The notes below the pieces were generated by a model that searched no databases, was not told the DNA's origin, and saw only the letters and a list, made by a program, of their open reading frames with translations. This document shows, piece after piece, positions 17,445-23,642 of a stretch of 39,794 nt of DNA. The position numbers were made by a program, and so were the translations under genes. This DNA is from a virus, in the IMG/VR virus record IMGVR_UViG_3300046796_000064, positions 1 to 39,794 of that record. One strand, written 5' to 3'. Numbering within the stretch: the first letter of the stretch is position 1; every line of letters starts with the position of its first letter.

Positions 17445-17856
17445 TGTTGGTTATCTTTTTAACGTCTGTGGGACGTTGGGGTACATCTGGGTCTGGGTAC
17501 CCTTTAAGCACGTCCCAGCGCGTAATATTGGGATTTTCTTTTAGGAAAATGTCGCCTTCGTAGATCAAATGAAGTCCTGATGGAGTTCCAATCATCTCTT
17601 CGCCTGCAAAATGGCTCCCAGAGAACTCATTCCACTTGGAATTGAAGTAAACGATGTCACCGGGCTTAACTTCCACCGGCTTACGCACCAAACCACCGTT
17701 AATGCCTTCAATAAGCTTACCGGGACCCACAGCCAGGACCTTGCCCTTAAGTCCACGTTCTTTGGCTACTTCGGGGATCACAATAGCCGACTTAGGGACA
17801 TCATCAAGGCGCTCGATCAGCACCAGGTCATTACGCGGCTGGATATCTACCTTCAC
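17434..17856 (-). CDS. GroES-like co-chaperonin
   Basis: The protein has 140 residues and starts with GTG. It follows the GroES plan: RNDLVLIERLDDVPKSAIVI, with the hydrophobic mobile-loop tripeptide IVI at 25-27 that docks GroEL, then GLKGKVLAVGPGKL, the dome loop, VKPGDIVYFN and the closing LIYEGDIFL. GroES is about 97 residues. Here about 40 extra C-terminal residues (NITRWDVLKGYPDPDVPQRP...) follow the barrel. T4 gp31 is the classic phage GroES analogue needed for coat folding. This gene sits directly before portal, scaffold and coat, which supports such a role. The start overlaps the previous stop (GTGA). The family call is confident; the coat-folding role is inferred. Confidence 0.85.
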   Translation of the reverse strand: MKVDIQPRNDLVLIERLDDVPKSAIVIPEVAKERGLKGKVLAVGPGKLIEGINGGLVRKPVEVKPGDIVYFNSKWNEFSGSHFAGEEMIGTPSGLHLIYEGDIFLKENPNITRWDVLKGYPDPDVPQRPTDVKKITNIGS

Positions 17857-18074
17857 TTAGCCCTCGCCAAGGAACCAATTTTAATGCTGGGGTACTTCCG
17901 ATGCACCGCCGCTCTAACCTTGCCCGCTACGGCCTTCCCAGATGACCTGGCGAGCGCATTACGCGCATGGCTAGGATTGTTAATGGGGTAGCTGCCCGAC
18001 TTCGGAGCCTTGGACGGCACCGCAAAGCTGGACTTGGGTATTCGCTTCCTTGCTGCCATCGTGAGTTTAGCCAC
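17853..18074 (-). CDS. Small conserved basic phage protein
   Basis: The protein has 73 residues and a GTG start with GAGGT just upstream. It has the pattern LT..ARK..P.S.FA.P, YPI....HARNALAR, and VRAAVHRKYPSI. This conserved arrangement is seen in many phage and prophage small proteins near terminase or portal genes. Its function is unknown. It is basic (many Lys/Arg) and may bind nucleic acid or virion parts. It overlaps both neighbours, by 8 nt upstream and 4 nt downstream. Confidence 0.75.
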   Translation of the reverse strand: MAKLTMAARKRIPKSSFAVPSKAPKSGSYPINNPSHARNALARSSGKAVAGKVRAAVHRKYPSIKIGSLARAK

Positions 18075-18264
18075 GCGACCTCGCTAAGCTGCTGATTTTA
18101 ATAGTATGTTTCTTCTGCATTGCCTTGCCCTTCGCCGTTTCCTTATTGCCCCTCATGGCTCCCATGTTGTTCATTGCGCCATAGATATACTTGGCAGCAC
18201 GCTTTCCAGTGAAACCCTTCTTGCTGGCCTCCGATTTGAGCTTGTTTTCAAGGAACTTGGGCAT
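18067..18264 (-). CDS. Small conserved basic phage protein (MGAMRGNKETAKG motif)
   Basis: The protein has 65 residues, strongly basic. The segment FTGKRAAKYIYGAMNNMGAM and the following RGNKETAKG recur in small proteins of many phages, usually beside terminase or portal genes. The biochemical role is unknown. It overlaps the next gene by 8 nt and the previous one by 17 nt, so it is part of the late operon. Confidence 0.72.
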   Translation of the reverse strand: MPKFLENKLKSEASKKGFTGKRAAKYIYGAMNNMGAMRGNKETAKGKAMQKKHTIKISSLARSRG

Positions 18265-18445
18265 GGATTTCCTCTAAGAAATCATTGAATGACTTCGCAC
18301 ATTCGGCGCAGAACAAATATTCCAGGTCTTGTAGGGTGATTATGTCTCTACGGTAAAACATGACCCATCTTGGTTTATCTGTTAAGTCTAGGGATTTAAT
18401 GCACTTCTCAAATTTACCGCAGCGATCACAACAAACAGCACGCAT
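18248..18445 (-). CDS. Small zinc-ribbon-like protein
   Basis: The protein has 65 residues. CCDRCGKFEKC near the N-terminus and FCAECAKSFNDFL near residue 46 form two CxxC pairs, consistent with a zinc ribbon. It lies tightly between two late-operon genes, starting 1 nt after the previous stop. The target is unknown. The call rests on the cysteine spacing. Confidence 0.65.
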   Translation of the reverse strand: MRAVCCDRCGKFEKCIKSLDLTDKPRWVMFYRRDIITLQDLEYLFCAECAKSFNDFLEEIHAQVP

Positions 18446-18446
18446 A

Positions 18447-18746
18447 TTAAACCCCCTTGCACGGCTTACCCTCTATCTCGTATAACGCGAAGACTTCTTG
18501 GACTGTCTTACCGGCTGGCACCTTAAGCGGGAGGATCGAAGCACCCACAAGTGGACTATCCTTGTCAACGGCAAACACAGAATCAGGGCCAATAGCATCT
18601 TCATCGATCACCACCAGATAAGACGTATCTGCCTTTATGACTGCCTGCGCAGCTTGCTTGCTGGGTCCCTGCGTGGTCTTTACGTCCATGAAGGGAACTG
18701 CAATCAAGGACTTAATGAGTGTTCTACGGCCCAAAGTATCGGTCAT
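18447..18746 (-). CDS. Hypothetical protein with twin-arginine-like N-terminus
   Basis: The protein has 99 residues from the ATG at 18746, which overlaps the terminase stop (ATGA). A start at 18758 would add MDGS. The N-terminus MTDTLGRRTLIKSLIAVPF resembles a Tat signal (RR followed by a hydrophobic stretch), but the hydrophobic part is short. The rest is a small alpha/beta domain (SYLVVIDEDAIGP, then ASILPLKVPAGKT). Function is unknown. Export is possible but not certain. Confidence 0.6.
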   Translation of the reverse strand: MTDTLGRRTLIKSLIAVPFMDVKTTQGPSKQAAQAVIKADTSYLVVIDEDAIGPDSVFAVDKDSPLVGASILPLKVPAGKTVQEVFALYEIEGKPCKGV

Positions 18747-20224
18747 GCTCCCATCCAAGACAGCCTGGATTCACCTGGATACCGCATCTCTGGCTCTGGC
18801 TTGGGCGCTGGAGGCGCTACCTTGACAGAGAATGTCATGGCTAGCATATCGGCCCTATCTGGAGATCCAATCTCGGGAAACCGCTTCTTTAGGTCTTCTT
18901 TTCGTTCAAGCTGTATTTGGCCCTTATTGCTGAAGCCGTATTCAAGCGCACAGAGTTGAGCACAGAGGTCAGGATCGTCCGGTATTTCGACTTGAGAGTT
19001 AAGCCAATCACGCATGAGTCCCCAGACTTCAGCGCGTCTATTAAAATATGTGGTGGAGTCATTAGCAGTAGCGCCTCCGTGAAATCCGTGGACTCGCTCT
19101 GCGTATCCCCTGATCTCCATATGGTCAATGACTCCGCCTCCGACTCCATCCTCGTCAATCACAATCGCATCCGGGCTTTCCTTGCCCATGAACTCAATAA
19201 CTCGCTCTGCCACTTGCGCTGTGCTCAATCCCCGGAACGTAGCCAGGATCACTGCCTTGCGTCCTTGTCTCCAACCGATGACCGTCTCGTCCGCACCGAA
19301 CCTGGCGACGTCCACAGACAGAATCTTAGGTAGTCCCTCGTAGCCCTCAGCCCTGTACTTTCTGGCAGCTTCGACAATATCTGTGGGGATAAACTGTGCA
19401 GAACCAGCGCGGGGAAACTCACCCCGTACCCTAACTCTAACGAAGTCTGAGTCTTCGCCGTAGTCCGCAATCCACTTCTCAATCTGGGCTTTGTTGGTTC
19501 CCTCAACGGTTCTGCTATCTATTTGGAAGGTCTTCCAGCGGTGCTTGAGTCGTCCGAAGCACTCACGGAAGCGACCAGTATTTTGAGTAGGGTTTCCGAA
19601 GGCCAGCCAAATGATCTCAGTGTCTTCGTCAGTAAGAGCGCCTTCTGCCACTTGCCAGACCGAATCAGCGATTGCAGATGCCTCGTCAAAGATAAGTAAG
19701 ATTCTTTTGCCCTTATTGTGGAGGCCAGCAAAGGCTTCCGTGTTGTTTTCCGACCAGGGTATCGCATCTACCCTCCATAGTTTGGAATGCTCTGGATCTT
19801 TAACCGTAATGCTGGTGGCTTTCATCTCCCACCAGTGAGAGTTAATGCTGAGCCTAAACCACTTATGTATCTCCGGGACTGTCTTGGTGGCGAGCTGCGT
19901 ACCCGTATTGGCCGTTACGATTACTTTACAATCCTCGCAAGTAGAAACAGCCCAGTGAATGACCATCGACACAAGCGCTGACTTACCGATTCCATGCCCA
20001 GAAGCCACAGCAACCATGCAAGGCTGAAAGCGAGTGCTAGGATTGGATAGATGGTTGCCAATCTCAGCCAACACCCCCGCTTGCCAGGGACGCGGGCCAG
20101 TCGATCCATCCAGCTCGTCTTTTCCCCATTCATAAGAACCTTCTGCCAGTCTAACGGGATCGTGCGTAAGTTCGGCAATCGCATCAATGAGCTGATCTTC
20201 TAGGTTAGGTTCAGTTTTATGCAT
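18743..20224 (-). CDS. terL: Terminase large subunit
   Basis: The protein has 493 residues. The N-terminal ATPase has Walker A ASGHGIGKSA at about 74-83 (Lys81) and Walker B RILLIFDEAS with Asp180-Glu181. An FGNPTQNTGRF segment follows as coupling motif. The RNase-H-like nuclease has SVDVARFGADE (Asp305), VIDEDGVGGGV (acidic pair at about 357-359) and SPDRADMLAM. It cuts and pumps concatemeric DNA into proheads through the portal. With the P22-type virion, headful packaging is likely, which agrees with circular permutation. No clear ribosome-binding site precedes the ATG. A 188-nt gap with two perfect hairpins separates it from terS. Confidence 0.92.
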   Translation of the reverse strand: MHKTEPNLEDQLIDAIAELTHDPVRLAEGSYEWGKDELDGSTGPRPWQAGVLAEIGNHLSNPSTRFQPCMVAVASGHGIGKSALVSMVIHWAVSTCEDCKVIVTANTGTQLATKTVPEIHKWFRLSINSHWWEMKATSITVKDPEHSKLWRVDAIPWSENNTEAFAGLHNKGKRILLIFDEASAIADSVWQVAEGALTDEDTEIIWLAFGNPTQNTGRFRECFGRLKHRWKTFQIDSRTVEGTNKAQIEKWIADYGEDSDFVRVRVRGEFPRAGSAQFIPTDIVEAARKYRAEGYEGLPKILSVDVARFGADETVIGWRQGRKAVILATFRGLSTAQVAERVIEFMGKESPDAIVIDEDGVGGGVIDHMEIRGYAERVHGFHGGATANDSTTYFNRRAEVWGLMRDWLNSQVEIPDDPDLCAQLCALEYGFSNKGQIQLERKEDLKKRFPEIGSPDRADMLAMTFSVKVAPPAPKPEPEMRYPGESRLSWMGA

Positions 20225-20412
20225 TCGAAATGTGTTTTAGTTCTCTAAACCCCGTGTTTTTCGATCTAACTTGTTGATTCTATTGAAACGGAATAAATGG
20301 GCTGGACTGCATAAAACACGCTTGCTACATCTCAACAATGTAGCATTAAACCATAACTGTTTATTATTCAGCGTGTTGTATGTACTGGGTTAGATTGTAT
20401 GATTCTAACCCA
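20225..20412 (-). promoter_or_regulatory. Gap between terS and terL with two perfect hairpins
   Basis: TGGGTTAGA (20386-20394) pairs perfectly with TCTAACCCA (20404-20412) around a 9-nt loop, starting at the base next to the terS stop. TGCTACAT (20323-20330) pairs perfectly with ATGTAGCA (20338-20345) around a 7-nt loop. On the minus strand, TTTT appears a few bases after the second hairpin. This is the only long gap in the packaging operon. A packaging (pac) signal, attenuator or processing site would all fit. Confidence 0.5.
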
Positions 20413-20757
20413 CTACTTGGGGGCTTGTTTCTTAGCTCTCAGGCGGGCTACTCGCGCTGCCAGGCCCTCGTTAACCGTTACGTCCAGCTCATCCTTGACC
20501 TTGCCCTCTACGCGGTCTGCCATCTTGTCCAGCAGGAGGACTTTCGCCATGCCCTTAGACTGCAAAGTCTCCATAACTGCCTTGGCTACAAGTTCCATGT
20601 TTCCAGTATCTTCCAAGAGCTTTTCAAACATTTCAGTTATGGGCTTTTTCTTGGGTCGGCCAGACGGATTGCCGGATTGCCCCTTAACCCACATGTTGGG
20701 AGGTTTGCGCCGTGTTTTTGCCGTGTTCCCAGGATTTTCTGCTGGCAGTCCCATCAT
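20413..20757 (-). CDS. terS: Small terminase-like protein (KGQSGNPSGRPK motif, DUF5681 type)
   Basis: The protein has 114 residues. The N-terminus carries WVKGQSGNPSGRPKKKPI, the hallmark of the DUF5681 domain, found in many small proteins just upstream of terL. Two helices follow, ITEMFEKLLEDTGNMELVAK and MAKVLLLDKMADRVEGKV, then a basic end. Small terminases recognise packaging sites and regulate the large subunit. Position 188 nt upstream of terL on the same strand supports that role. The symbol is given by position and motif. The start is ATG at 20757, overlapping the stop of the upstream 35-residue membrane peptide. Confidence 0.72.
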   Translation of the reverse strand: MMGLPAENPGNTAKTRRKPPNMWVKGQSGNPSGRPKKKPITEMFEKLLEDTGNMELVAKAVMETLQSKGMAKVLLLDKMADRVEGKVKDELDVTVNEGLAARVARLRAKKQAPK

Positions 20758-20861
20758 CTCGCAATCACCCCAAAATGAATGAATAAACCCAATGTAATCA
20801 CACCGATAGCGAATAACAACAGGATAAGCGCAGCCATTTGGTCTACCACTCTAGGCTTCAT
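20754..20861 (-). CDS. 35-residue single-span membrane peptide
   Basis: This gene is below usual gene-finder limits. It starts ATG at 20861, sharing one base with the previous stop (TGATG), and its TGA at 20756-20754 overlaps the ATG of terS. It begins MKPRVVDQM, then about 23 hydrophobic residues (AALILLLFAIGVITLGLFI) and ends VIAR. It looks like one transmembrane helix with a short basic cytoplasmic end. Both-side coupling argues for a real gene. Function is unknown. Confidence 0.65.
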   Translation of the reverse strand: MKPRVVDQMAALILLLFAIGVITLGLFIHFGVIAR

Positions 20862-21037
20862 CACGTATGGTTCTTAACTAAGGGTCTGAAATCCGGTGGG
20901 TGTATGCCGTGGAGCGTCCTTGCGTGGACATAGCAGCCCTTAATGCTTCGGCCTCCGTATTCATGCTTAACCAGCGGGCTGTATAATCGGCAGTTCTTGT
21001 GCTTCTCGCAGGGTTGCCACCAGACATGCAGGATCAC
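20861..21037 (-). CDS. Small Cys/His-containing hypothetical protein
   Basis: The protein has 58 residues from the GTG at 21037. GTG overlaps the upstream stop (GTGA) and GGAG lies 7 nt before it, so this start is preferred over the TTG at 21043. It contains HVWWQPCEKHKNCRLYSP and KGCYVHARTLHGIHPP, three Cys and several His, suggesting metal binding or a compact fold. No family is recognised. It is a link in a chain of four small coupled genes ahead of terS. Confidence 0.62.
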   Translation of the reverse strand: MILHVWWQPCEKHKNCRLYSPLVKHEYGGRSIKGCYVHARTLHGIHPPDFRPLVKNHT

Positions 21038-21180
21038 AACCAAACTCCAAATACGTCATACCAAGCTTCTCGGAAGGTGTAGCAAAAACGCATCGTGCCG
21101 CCAAATTCATACCCATGCTGACCATGAGACCTGTCTACTACCCAAAAGCCAGCACTGACCTTGCTTATTCTGATCCTCAC
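21034..21180 (-). CDS. 48-residue hypothetical protein, coupled on both sides
   Basis: GTG at 21180 overlaps the stop of the upstream gene (GTGA), and its own TGA overlaps the GTG of the next (GTGA). It begins MRIRISKVSAGFWVVDRSHG and ends FREAWYDVFGVWL, a beta-rich, aromatic-rich small domain. It is too short for most gene finders. The double 4-nt overlap makes it credible. Function is unknown. Confidence 0.62.
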   Translation of the reverse strand: MRIRISKVSAGFWVVDRSHGQHGYEFGGTMRFCYTFREAWYDVFGVWL

Positions 21181-21440
21181 TGGCTGGCCTCATACAGATT
21201 AAGCCTTGCTGCGTATGCTTCCGGGGTCTCCAGGCGCTCTCGGTGGCGCTTGCCGTCATGCTCGAATATGAAAGATCCTGGATAGAATCGCTTATGTGGC
21301 TCCGTGCCTATCTTCAGCTTGCCCAGATCGGCCATCGTATGCATCGTATGCTGGGGACCAATATAGGCGTAATAGCCATCGTTCTCTTTGGCTAGGCCAG
21401 ACAACACAAGATCATCCCGCAATTGGCGGTCTATGTGCAT
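21177..21440 (-). CDS. Hypothetical protein, first gene of the leftward arm
   Basis: The protein has 87 residues from the ATG at 21440. The frame stays open upstream to 21491, reading RRYLLKYPDGSK, which looks coding, so the true start may be an unusual codon further up. The sequence has a helical start (DRQLRDDLVLSGLAKENDGY), a strand-rich middle and HRERLETPEAYAARLNLYEA at the end. The family is not recognised. It is the leftmost-reading gene next to the divergent promoter region. Confidence 0.55.
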   Translation of the reverse strand: MHIDRQLRDDLVLSGLAKENDGYYAYIGPQHTMHTMADLGKLKIGTEPHKRFYPGSFIFEHDGKRHRERLETPEAYAARLNLYEASQ

Positions 21441-21543
21441 CTTGCTGCCATCTGGATATTTAAGCAGGTATCGTCTGGAGATAGGAGAACCCTATGCTTA
21501 CTTTAGGCAACGGGAAATTGGCCCGCCCGCGCTCAGGTACACC

Positions 21544-21569
21544 TATGTACATTCTAACCTGCGCGTCAA
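21544..21569 (-). promoter_or_regulatory. Candidate promoter for the leftward (late) arm
   Basis: On the minus strand TTGACG (21569-21564) is followed after 14 nt by TACATA (21549-21544) then GG. The same layout occurs before the coat gene (14381-14356). It lies about 100 nt ahead of the first leftward gene. The short spacer is atypical for sigma-70. Confidence 0.4.
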
Positions 21570-21615
21570 CTTTCGCTTTTTCTTCAAACTATTTTAGGTC
21601 TGGCTCACTTTATAC

Positions 21616-21644
21616 TTGACATTATTAGGTAGTAGTAGTAATCT
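21616..21644 (+). promoter_or_regulatory. Candidate early promoter P1
   Basis: TTGACA (21616-21621), a 17-nt spacer and TAATCT (21639-21644) face right. The start of transcription would fall near 21651. The -35 hexamer is perfect; the -10 is weak. A second copy with the same upstream TACTTGACA context lies 241 bases downstream. Confidence 0.6.
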
Positions 21645-21665
21645 ATAAGCATGGAGATGATGGAC

Positions 21666-21845
21666 ATGGAAAATAAAGGAATACAGATCAAGGTAGGGCG
21701 AAGCAAAAAGATGTACTTTGCATTCTACTCTGAAAATGAAAGCTCGCAGCCAAATTCCGTACCAACCTACCGAGTCTATACTAGTGATGGCACCTACTTT
21801 ATGCACATGTACCAAAGCGACATAGACAGGTACCGCGTACGTTAA
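21666..21845 (+). CDS. Small hypothetical protein, first gene of the rightward arm
   Basis: The protein has 59 residues from the ATG at 21666, with GGAG 9 nt upstream. In-frame ATGs at 21651, 21657 and 21660 precede it, and with P1 the ATG at 21651 could be read from a leaderless message. It is a beta-rich small domain (GIQIKVGRSKKMYFAFYSE, TYRVYTSDGTYFMHMYQ). First genes after an early promoter often encode host-takeover factors, but there is no direct evidence of that here. Confidence 0.68.
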   Translation: MENKGIQIKVGRSKKMYFAFYSENESSQPNSVPTYRVYTSDGTYFMHMYQSDIDRYRVR

Positions 21846-21856
21846 TAAGATTTTAC

Positions 21857-21885
21857 TTGACAAAGAAAGTGACTGATACTACTAT
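21857..21885 (+). promoter_or_regulatory. Candidate early promoter P2
   Basis: TTGACA (21857-21862), 17 nt, TACTAT (21880-21885). It matches sigma-70 consensus well (6/6 and 4/6). It lies 7 nt before the ATG of the zinc-ribbon gene, so the transcript would be leaderless or nearly so. Confidence 0.65.
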
Positions 21886-21892
21886 CAAGCCA

Positions 21893-22033
21893 ATGAACGC
21901 ACAAACACAAACCGAATGCAAGTGCCCCAAGTGCGAATACCGCTGGTATCCCAGGGTTGAAGATCCCAAGGCATGCCCACGTTGCAAGTCTCGCCTAGAC
22001 TCAATATCCAAACAGAAAGTGCAGGTCTCCTAA
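21893..22033 (+). CDS. 46-residue zinc-ribbon protein
   Basis: The protein begins MNAQTQTECKCPKCEYRWYP and continues with KACPRCKSRLDS. Two CxxC knuckles separated by about 15 residues with WYPR between them form a classic one-ribbon zinc protein. It may act on transcription or translation machinery, but the target is unknown. It directly follows promoter P2. It is short and easily missed. Confidence 0.75.
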   Translation: MNAQTQTECKCPKCEYRWYPRVEDPKACPRCKSRLDSISKQKVQVS

Positions 22034-22073
22034 AATGGATAACTCTTTTTTTATGGCTGACCTACGTCCCGTA

Positions 22074-22106
22074 AGCTATACTAGGAAAAGGACTTATAGT
22101 TATTTT
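22074..22106. terminator. Hairpin at a convergent gene junction
   Basis: AGCTATA (22074-22080) pairs with TATAGTT (22095-22101), including one G-U pair, and is followed on the plus strand by ATTTTGG. It sits between the end of the first rightward mini-operon and the end of the lone leftward gene. Confidence 0.4.
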
Positions 22107-22411
22107 GGTGTTTTAGTAGTACCATGTTTCTTATCTTCAGGGCAACATAATTCTTCTACTACGCCTCGTCCGACAGACCTTCCATCTAGCACGTTGGGCA
22201 GCTCAAGGGACTCCATTGCTTTCCTGATCTCGTCTCTGTGGTTCAGCATCCAGCGTGCGAATGCCGCTTTTATGGCTGCGTCTATCATCTGGTCTATCTC
22301 CATACGCAGCGCCTTACGGTGGTTTGCTGCCTCGTTCTCACTGCTGAGCATTAAGTCTTCAATGCTTCTAATCGAGCAATTTGCCAAGAAGTCTATCGGT
22401 ATCTCAGACAC
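22100..22411 (-). CDS. Lone leftward helical protein inside the early region
   Basis: The protein has 103 residues. The GTG start is preceded by GGGAGG at about 5 nt, a strong site that favours this strand over the overlapping plus-strand frame. It is mostly helical (MEIDQMIDAAIKAAFARWML and HRDEIRKAMESLEL) with two Cys near the end. No helix-turn-helix is obvious. It is the only leftward gene between 21.6 and 32.2 kb. A regulatory or anti-host role is possible. Function is unknown. Confidence 0.65.
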   Translation of the reverse strand: MSEIPIDFLANCSIRSIEDLMLSSENEAANHRKALRMEIDQMIDAAIKAAFARWMLNHRDEIRKAMESLELPNVLDGRSVGRGVVEELCCPEDKKHGTTKTPK

Positions 22412-22440
22412 GCGGGCCTCCCAGGGTAATTTGCTCGTTG

Positions 22441-22461
22441 ATTGTGCGGTAGCGCACCAAT
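22441..22461. promoter_or_regulatory. Inverted repeat between divergent genes, operator candidate
   Basis: GTGCG (22444-22448) and CGCAC (22453-22457) flank GTAG, with ATT and AAT extending the symmetry around one extra C. It lies between the leftward gene starting at 22411 and the rightward operon starting at 22510, which encodes a ribbon-helix-helix protein. Confidence 0.4.
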
Positions 22462-22509
22462 GGGGTCACTAGTACAGACGTTCCAGGGTGTAACAGTACG
22501 GAGGGGTTA

Positions 22510-22674
22510 ATGGCTTGTGAAGAATGCAACAAAGAAATCAAGTTTGGATTCAACTGTAAATGTCCATCTTGCCCTGGACATATTTGGTGTTTCCGCTGCT
22601 TCGGCAAGCACTTGAATGAGAAGTCCTGCAAGTATGCCACATCCAAATCAATTCCAGTAAGTGTGGAGGGGTAA
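22510..22674 (+). CDS. 54-residue Cys-rich zinc-binding protein
   Basis: It begins MACEECNKEIKFGF and has eight Cys and two His, including CKCPSCPGHIWCFRCFGKHL. Two zinc sites are likely. GGAGGGG lies just upstream of the ATG. The stop is followed directly by the next ATG. It is the first gene of the second rightward operon. Target unknown. Confidence 0.7.
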   Translation: MACEECNKEIKFGFNCKCPSCPGHIWCFRCFGKHLNEKSCKYATSKSIPVSVEG

Positions 22675-22809
22675 ATGGATCGCAAAAATGAAATTCTGGA
22701 AGCGTGCGAAAGGGCAGTCCGGCTAATCACTAAATATAGCAGTAGGATCGCCGTAGATGAGGCGATAGATGTTCTGAAGGAAGCCATCGCCAAAGTGGAG
22801 GGTGAGTAA
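22675..22809 (+). CDS. 44-residue helical hypothetical protein
   Basis: It begins MDRKNEILEACERAVRLITK and ends VLKEAIAKVEGE, two amphipathic helices. It starts at the base after the preceding stop, and its own stop is followed directly by the next ATG. The ribosome-binding site GGAGGGG overlaps the end of the upstream gene. Function is unknown. It could pair with the regulator encoded next, but that is a guess. Confidence 0.6.
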   Translation: MDRKNEILEACERAVRLITKYSSRIAVDEAIDVLKEAIAKVEGE

Positions 22810-23067
22810 ATGGCTTTTAACGGAAAGCGAAGCGCAAGAGAGCGAATACCGTCCCAAGTGAATCTAGACCCTGACTTAGTGGCAATAATCGCGGATCGGG
22901 CAGCTCGTAATCGCCGTACCAAGGGAGCCGAGATCGTCCATCTGCTCACGTTCGCAATCTTGAATGATCCAGAAGCTGGAATCCACGAGCATTTCCGCAT
23001 GAATGCTCCCCAATACGCACATCCGCGCACTGTTACGCACATCGACGCACAAAGGAGGTCAGCATGA
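22810..23067 (+). CDS. Ribbon-helix-helix (Arc/CopG-like) DNA-binding protein
   Basis: The protein has 85 residues. IPSQVNLDPDLVAIIADRAA followed by RNRRTKGAEIVHLLTFAIL fits the RHH plan: an N-terminal beta strand for DNA contact, helix A, a turn with an RTKGAEI-like junction, and helix B. RHH proteins such as P22 Arc repress phage operons as dimers. The nearby inverted repeat at 22441-22461 is a plausible target. The C-terminal 25 residues are His-rich and may be flexible. Confidence 0.72.
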   Translation: MAFNGKRSARERIPSQVNLDPDLVAIIADRAARNRRTKGAEIVHLLTFAILNDPEAGIHEHFRMNAPQYAHPRTVTHIDAQRRSA

Positions 23068-23180
23068 GGGCCTATGCCGGATTCGGAACTGTTCTGGAGT
23101 GTAATGGCAAATTCCAGTGGGGTAGAAAGGTTACATTCCTCCAAAACTGGATTTCCAGCATGGTCTGGTGGTCACGATGA
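23064..23180 (+). CDS. 38-residue hypothetical protein
   Basis: The ATG at 23064 overlaps the RHH stop (ATGA) and has AGGAGG 5 nt upstream, one of the best sites in the region. The protein, MRAYAGFGTVLECNGKFQWG and so on, is beta-rich and aromatic and ends MVWWSR. The family is unknown. The strong ribosome-binding site argues that it is translated. Confidence 0.62.
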   Translation: MRAYAGFGTVLECNGKFQWGRKVTFLQNWISSMVWWSR

Positions 23181-23344
23181 ATAACTTCAGCCGCATTACT
23201 GACCATGAAGTGAAAGAGCTGTGCCATGAAATCAACCGGGACATGAAGAGGGAGCGCAAAGACTTACTGGCTGTGATTACGTGTCTGATCGTCATCGAAC
23301 TGGGATGCTTTTACGGAATCCTCAAACTTATAGGAGTGCTCTAA
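23177..23344 (+). CDS. 55-residue single-span membrane protein
   Basis: The ATG overlaps the previous stop (ATGA). The N-terminal half is charged and helical (DHEVKELCHEINRDMKRERK), followed by one hydrophobic segment LLAVITCLIVIELGCFYGIL to the end. The topology would be N-in with a C-terminal anchor. The stop overlaps the next start (TAATG). Function is unknown. Small early membrane proteins often block superinfection, but nothing here proves that. Confidence 0.65.
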   Translation: MNNFSRITDHEVKELCHEINRDMKRERKDLLAVITCLIVIELGCFYGILKLIGVL

Positions 23345-23598
23345 TGAACCTCAAAGACTCACGCGATATAGACGCCATCGTGGCCGCCTGTAACGAAGCG
23401 GTAGAACACGTGATGAACGCACGGCGCTGCCCCAACTGCCACTTCCGTGGTCTTGAGATATTTTCCCTAAGCCATCCTTGCAATTACACGGGGATCTTCC
23501 GGTGCTTGAACCCGGACTGCCACATTAACGAGTTTGATCCCCAACTTCCCTATATCAGACCAACCGAGAAGAACCCAAACAACCGGAGTTCCATATGA
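23344..23598 (+). CDS. Zinc-ribbon protein
   Basis: The protein has 84 residues from the ATG at 23344, which has AGGAG 8 nt upstream and overlaps the previous stop. A longer frame from a GTG at 23281 would overlap the membrane-protein gene. Helix SRDIDAIVAACNEAVEHVMN is followed by CPNCHFRGLEIF and FRCLNPDCHINEF, two Cys knuckles. It resembles ribbons that bind nucleic acids or polymerase. Target unknown. Confidence 0.68.
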   Translation: MNLKDSRDIDAIVAACNEAVEHVMNARRCPNCHFRGLEIFSLSHPCNYTGIFRCLNPDCHINEFDPQLPYIRPTEKNPNNRSSI

Positions 23599-23642
23599 GC
23601 GGAGATTGGCTGGATCTTATGAATGGGGAGGGTCTGTCCTAA
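23595..23642 (+). CDS. 15-residue coupling peptide (putative)
   Basis: ATG at 23595 overlaps the previous stop (ATGA), and its TAA overlaps the next ATG (TAATG). It encodes MSGDWLDLMNGEGLS. Its likely purpose is translational coupling of neighbours that would otherwise be separated. It may have no function as a peptide. Confidence 0.35.
   Translation: MSGDWLDLMNGEGLS

Noticed and set aside
22035-22472. Plus-strand 145-codon frame opposite the lone leftward gene
   Set aside because: No ribosome-binding site; the minus frame has GGGAGG plus GTG and a coherent helical protein.
22404-23144. Minus-strand 246-codon frame
   Set aside because: It covers four plus-strand genes with strong ribosome-binding sites and coupled starts.
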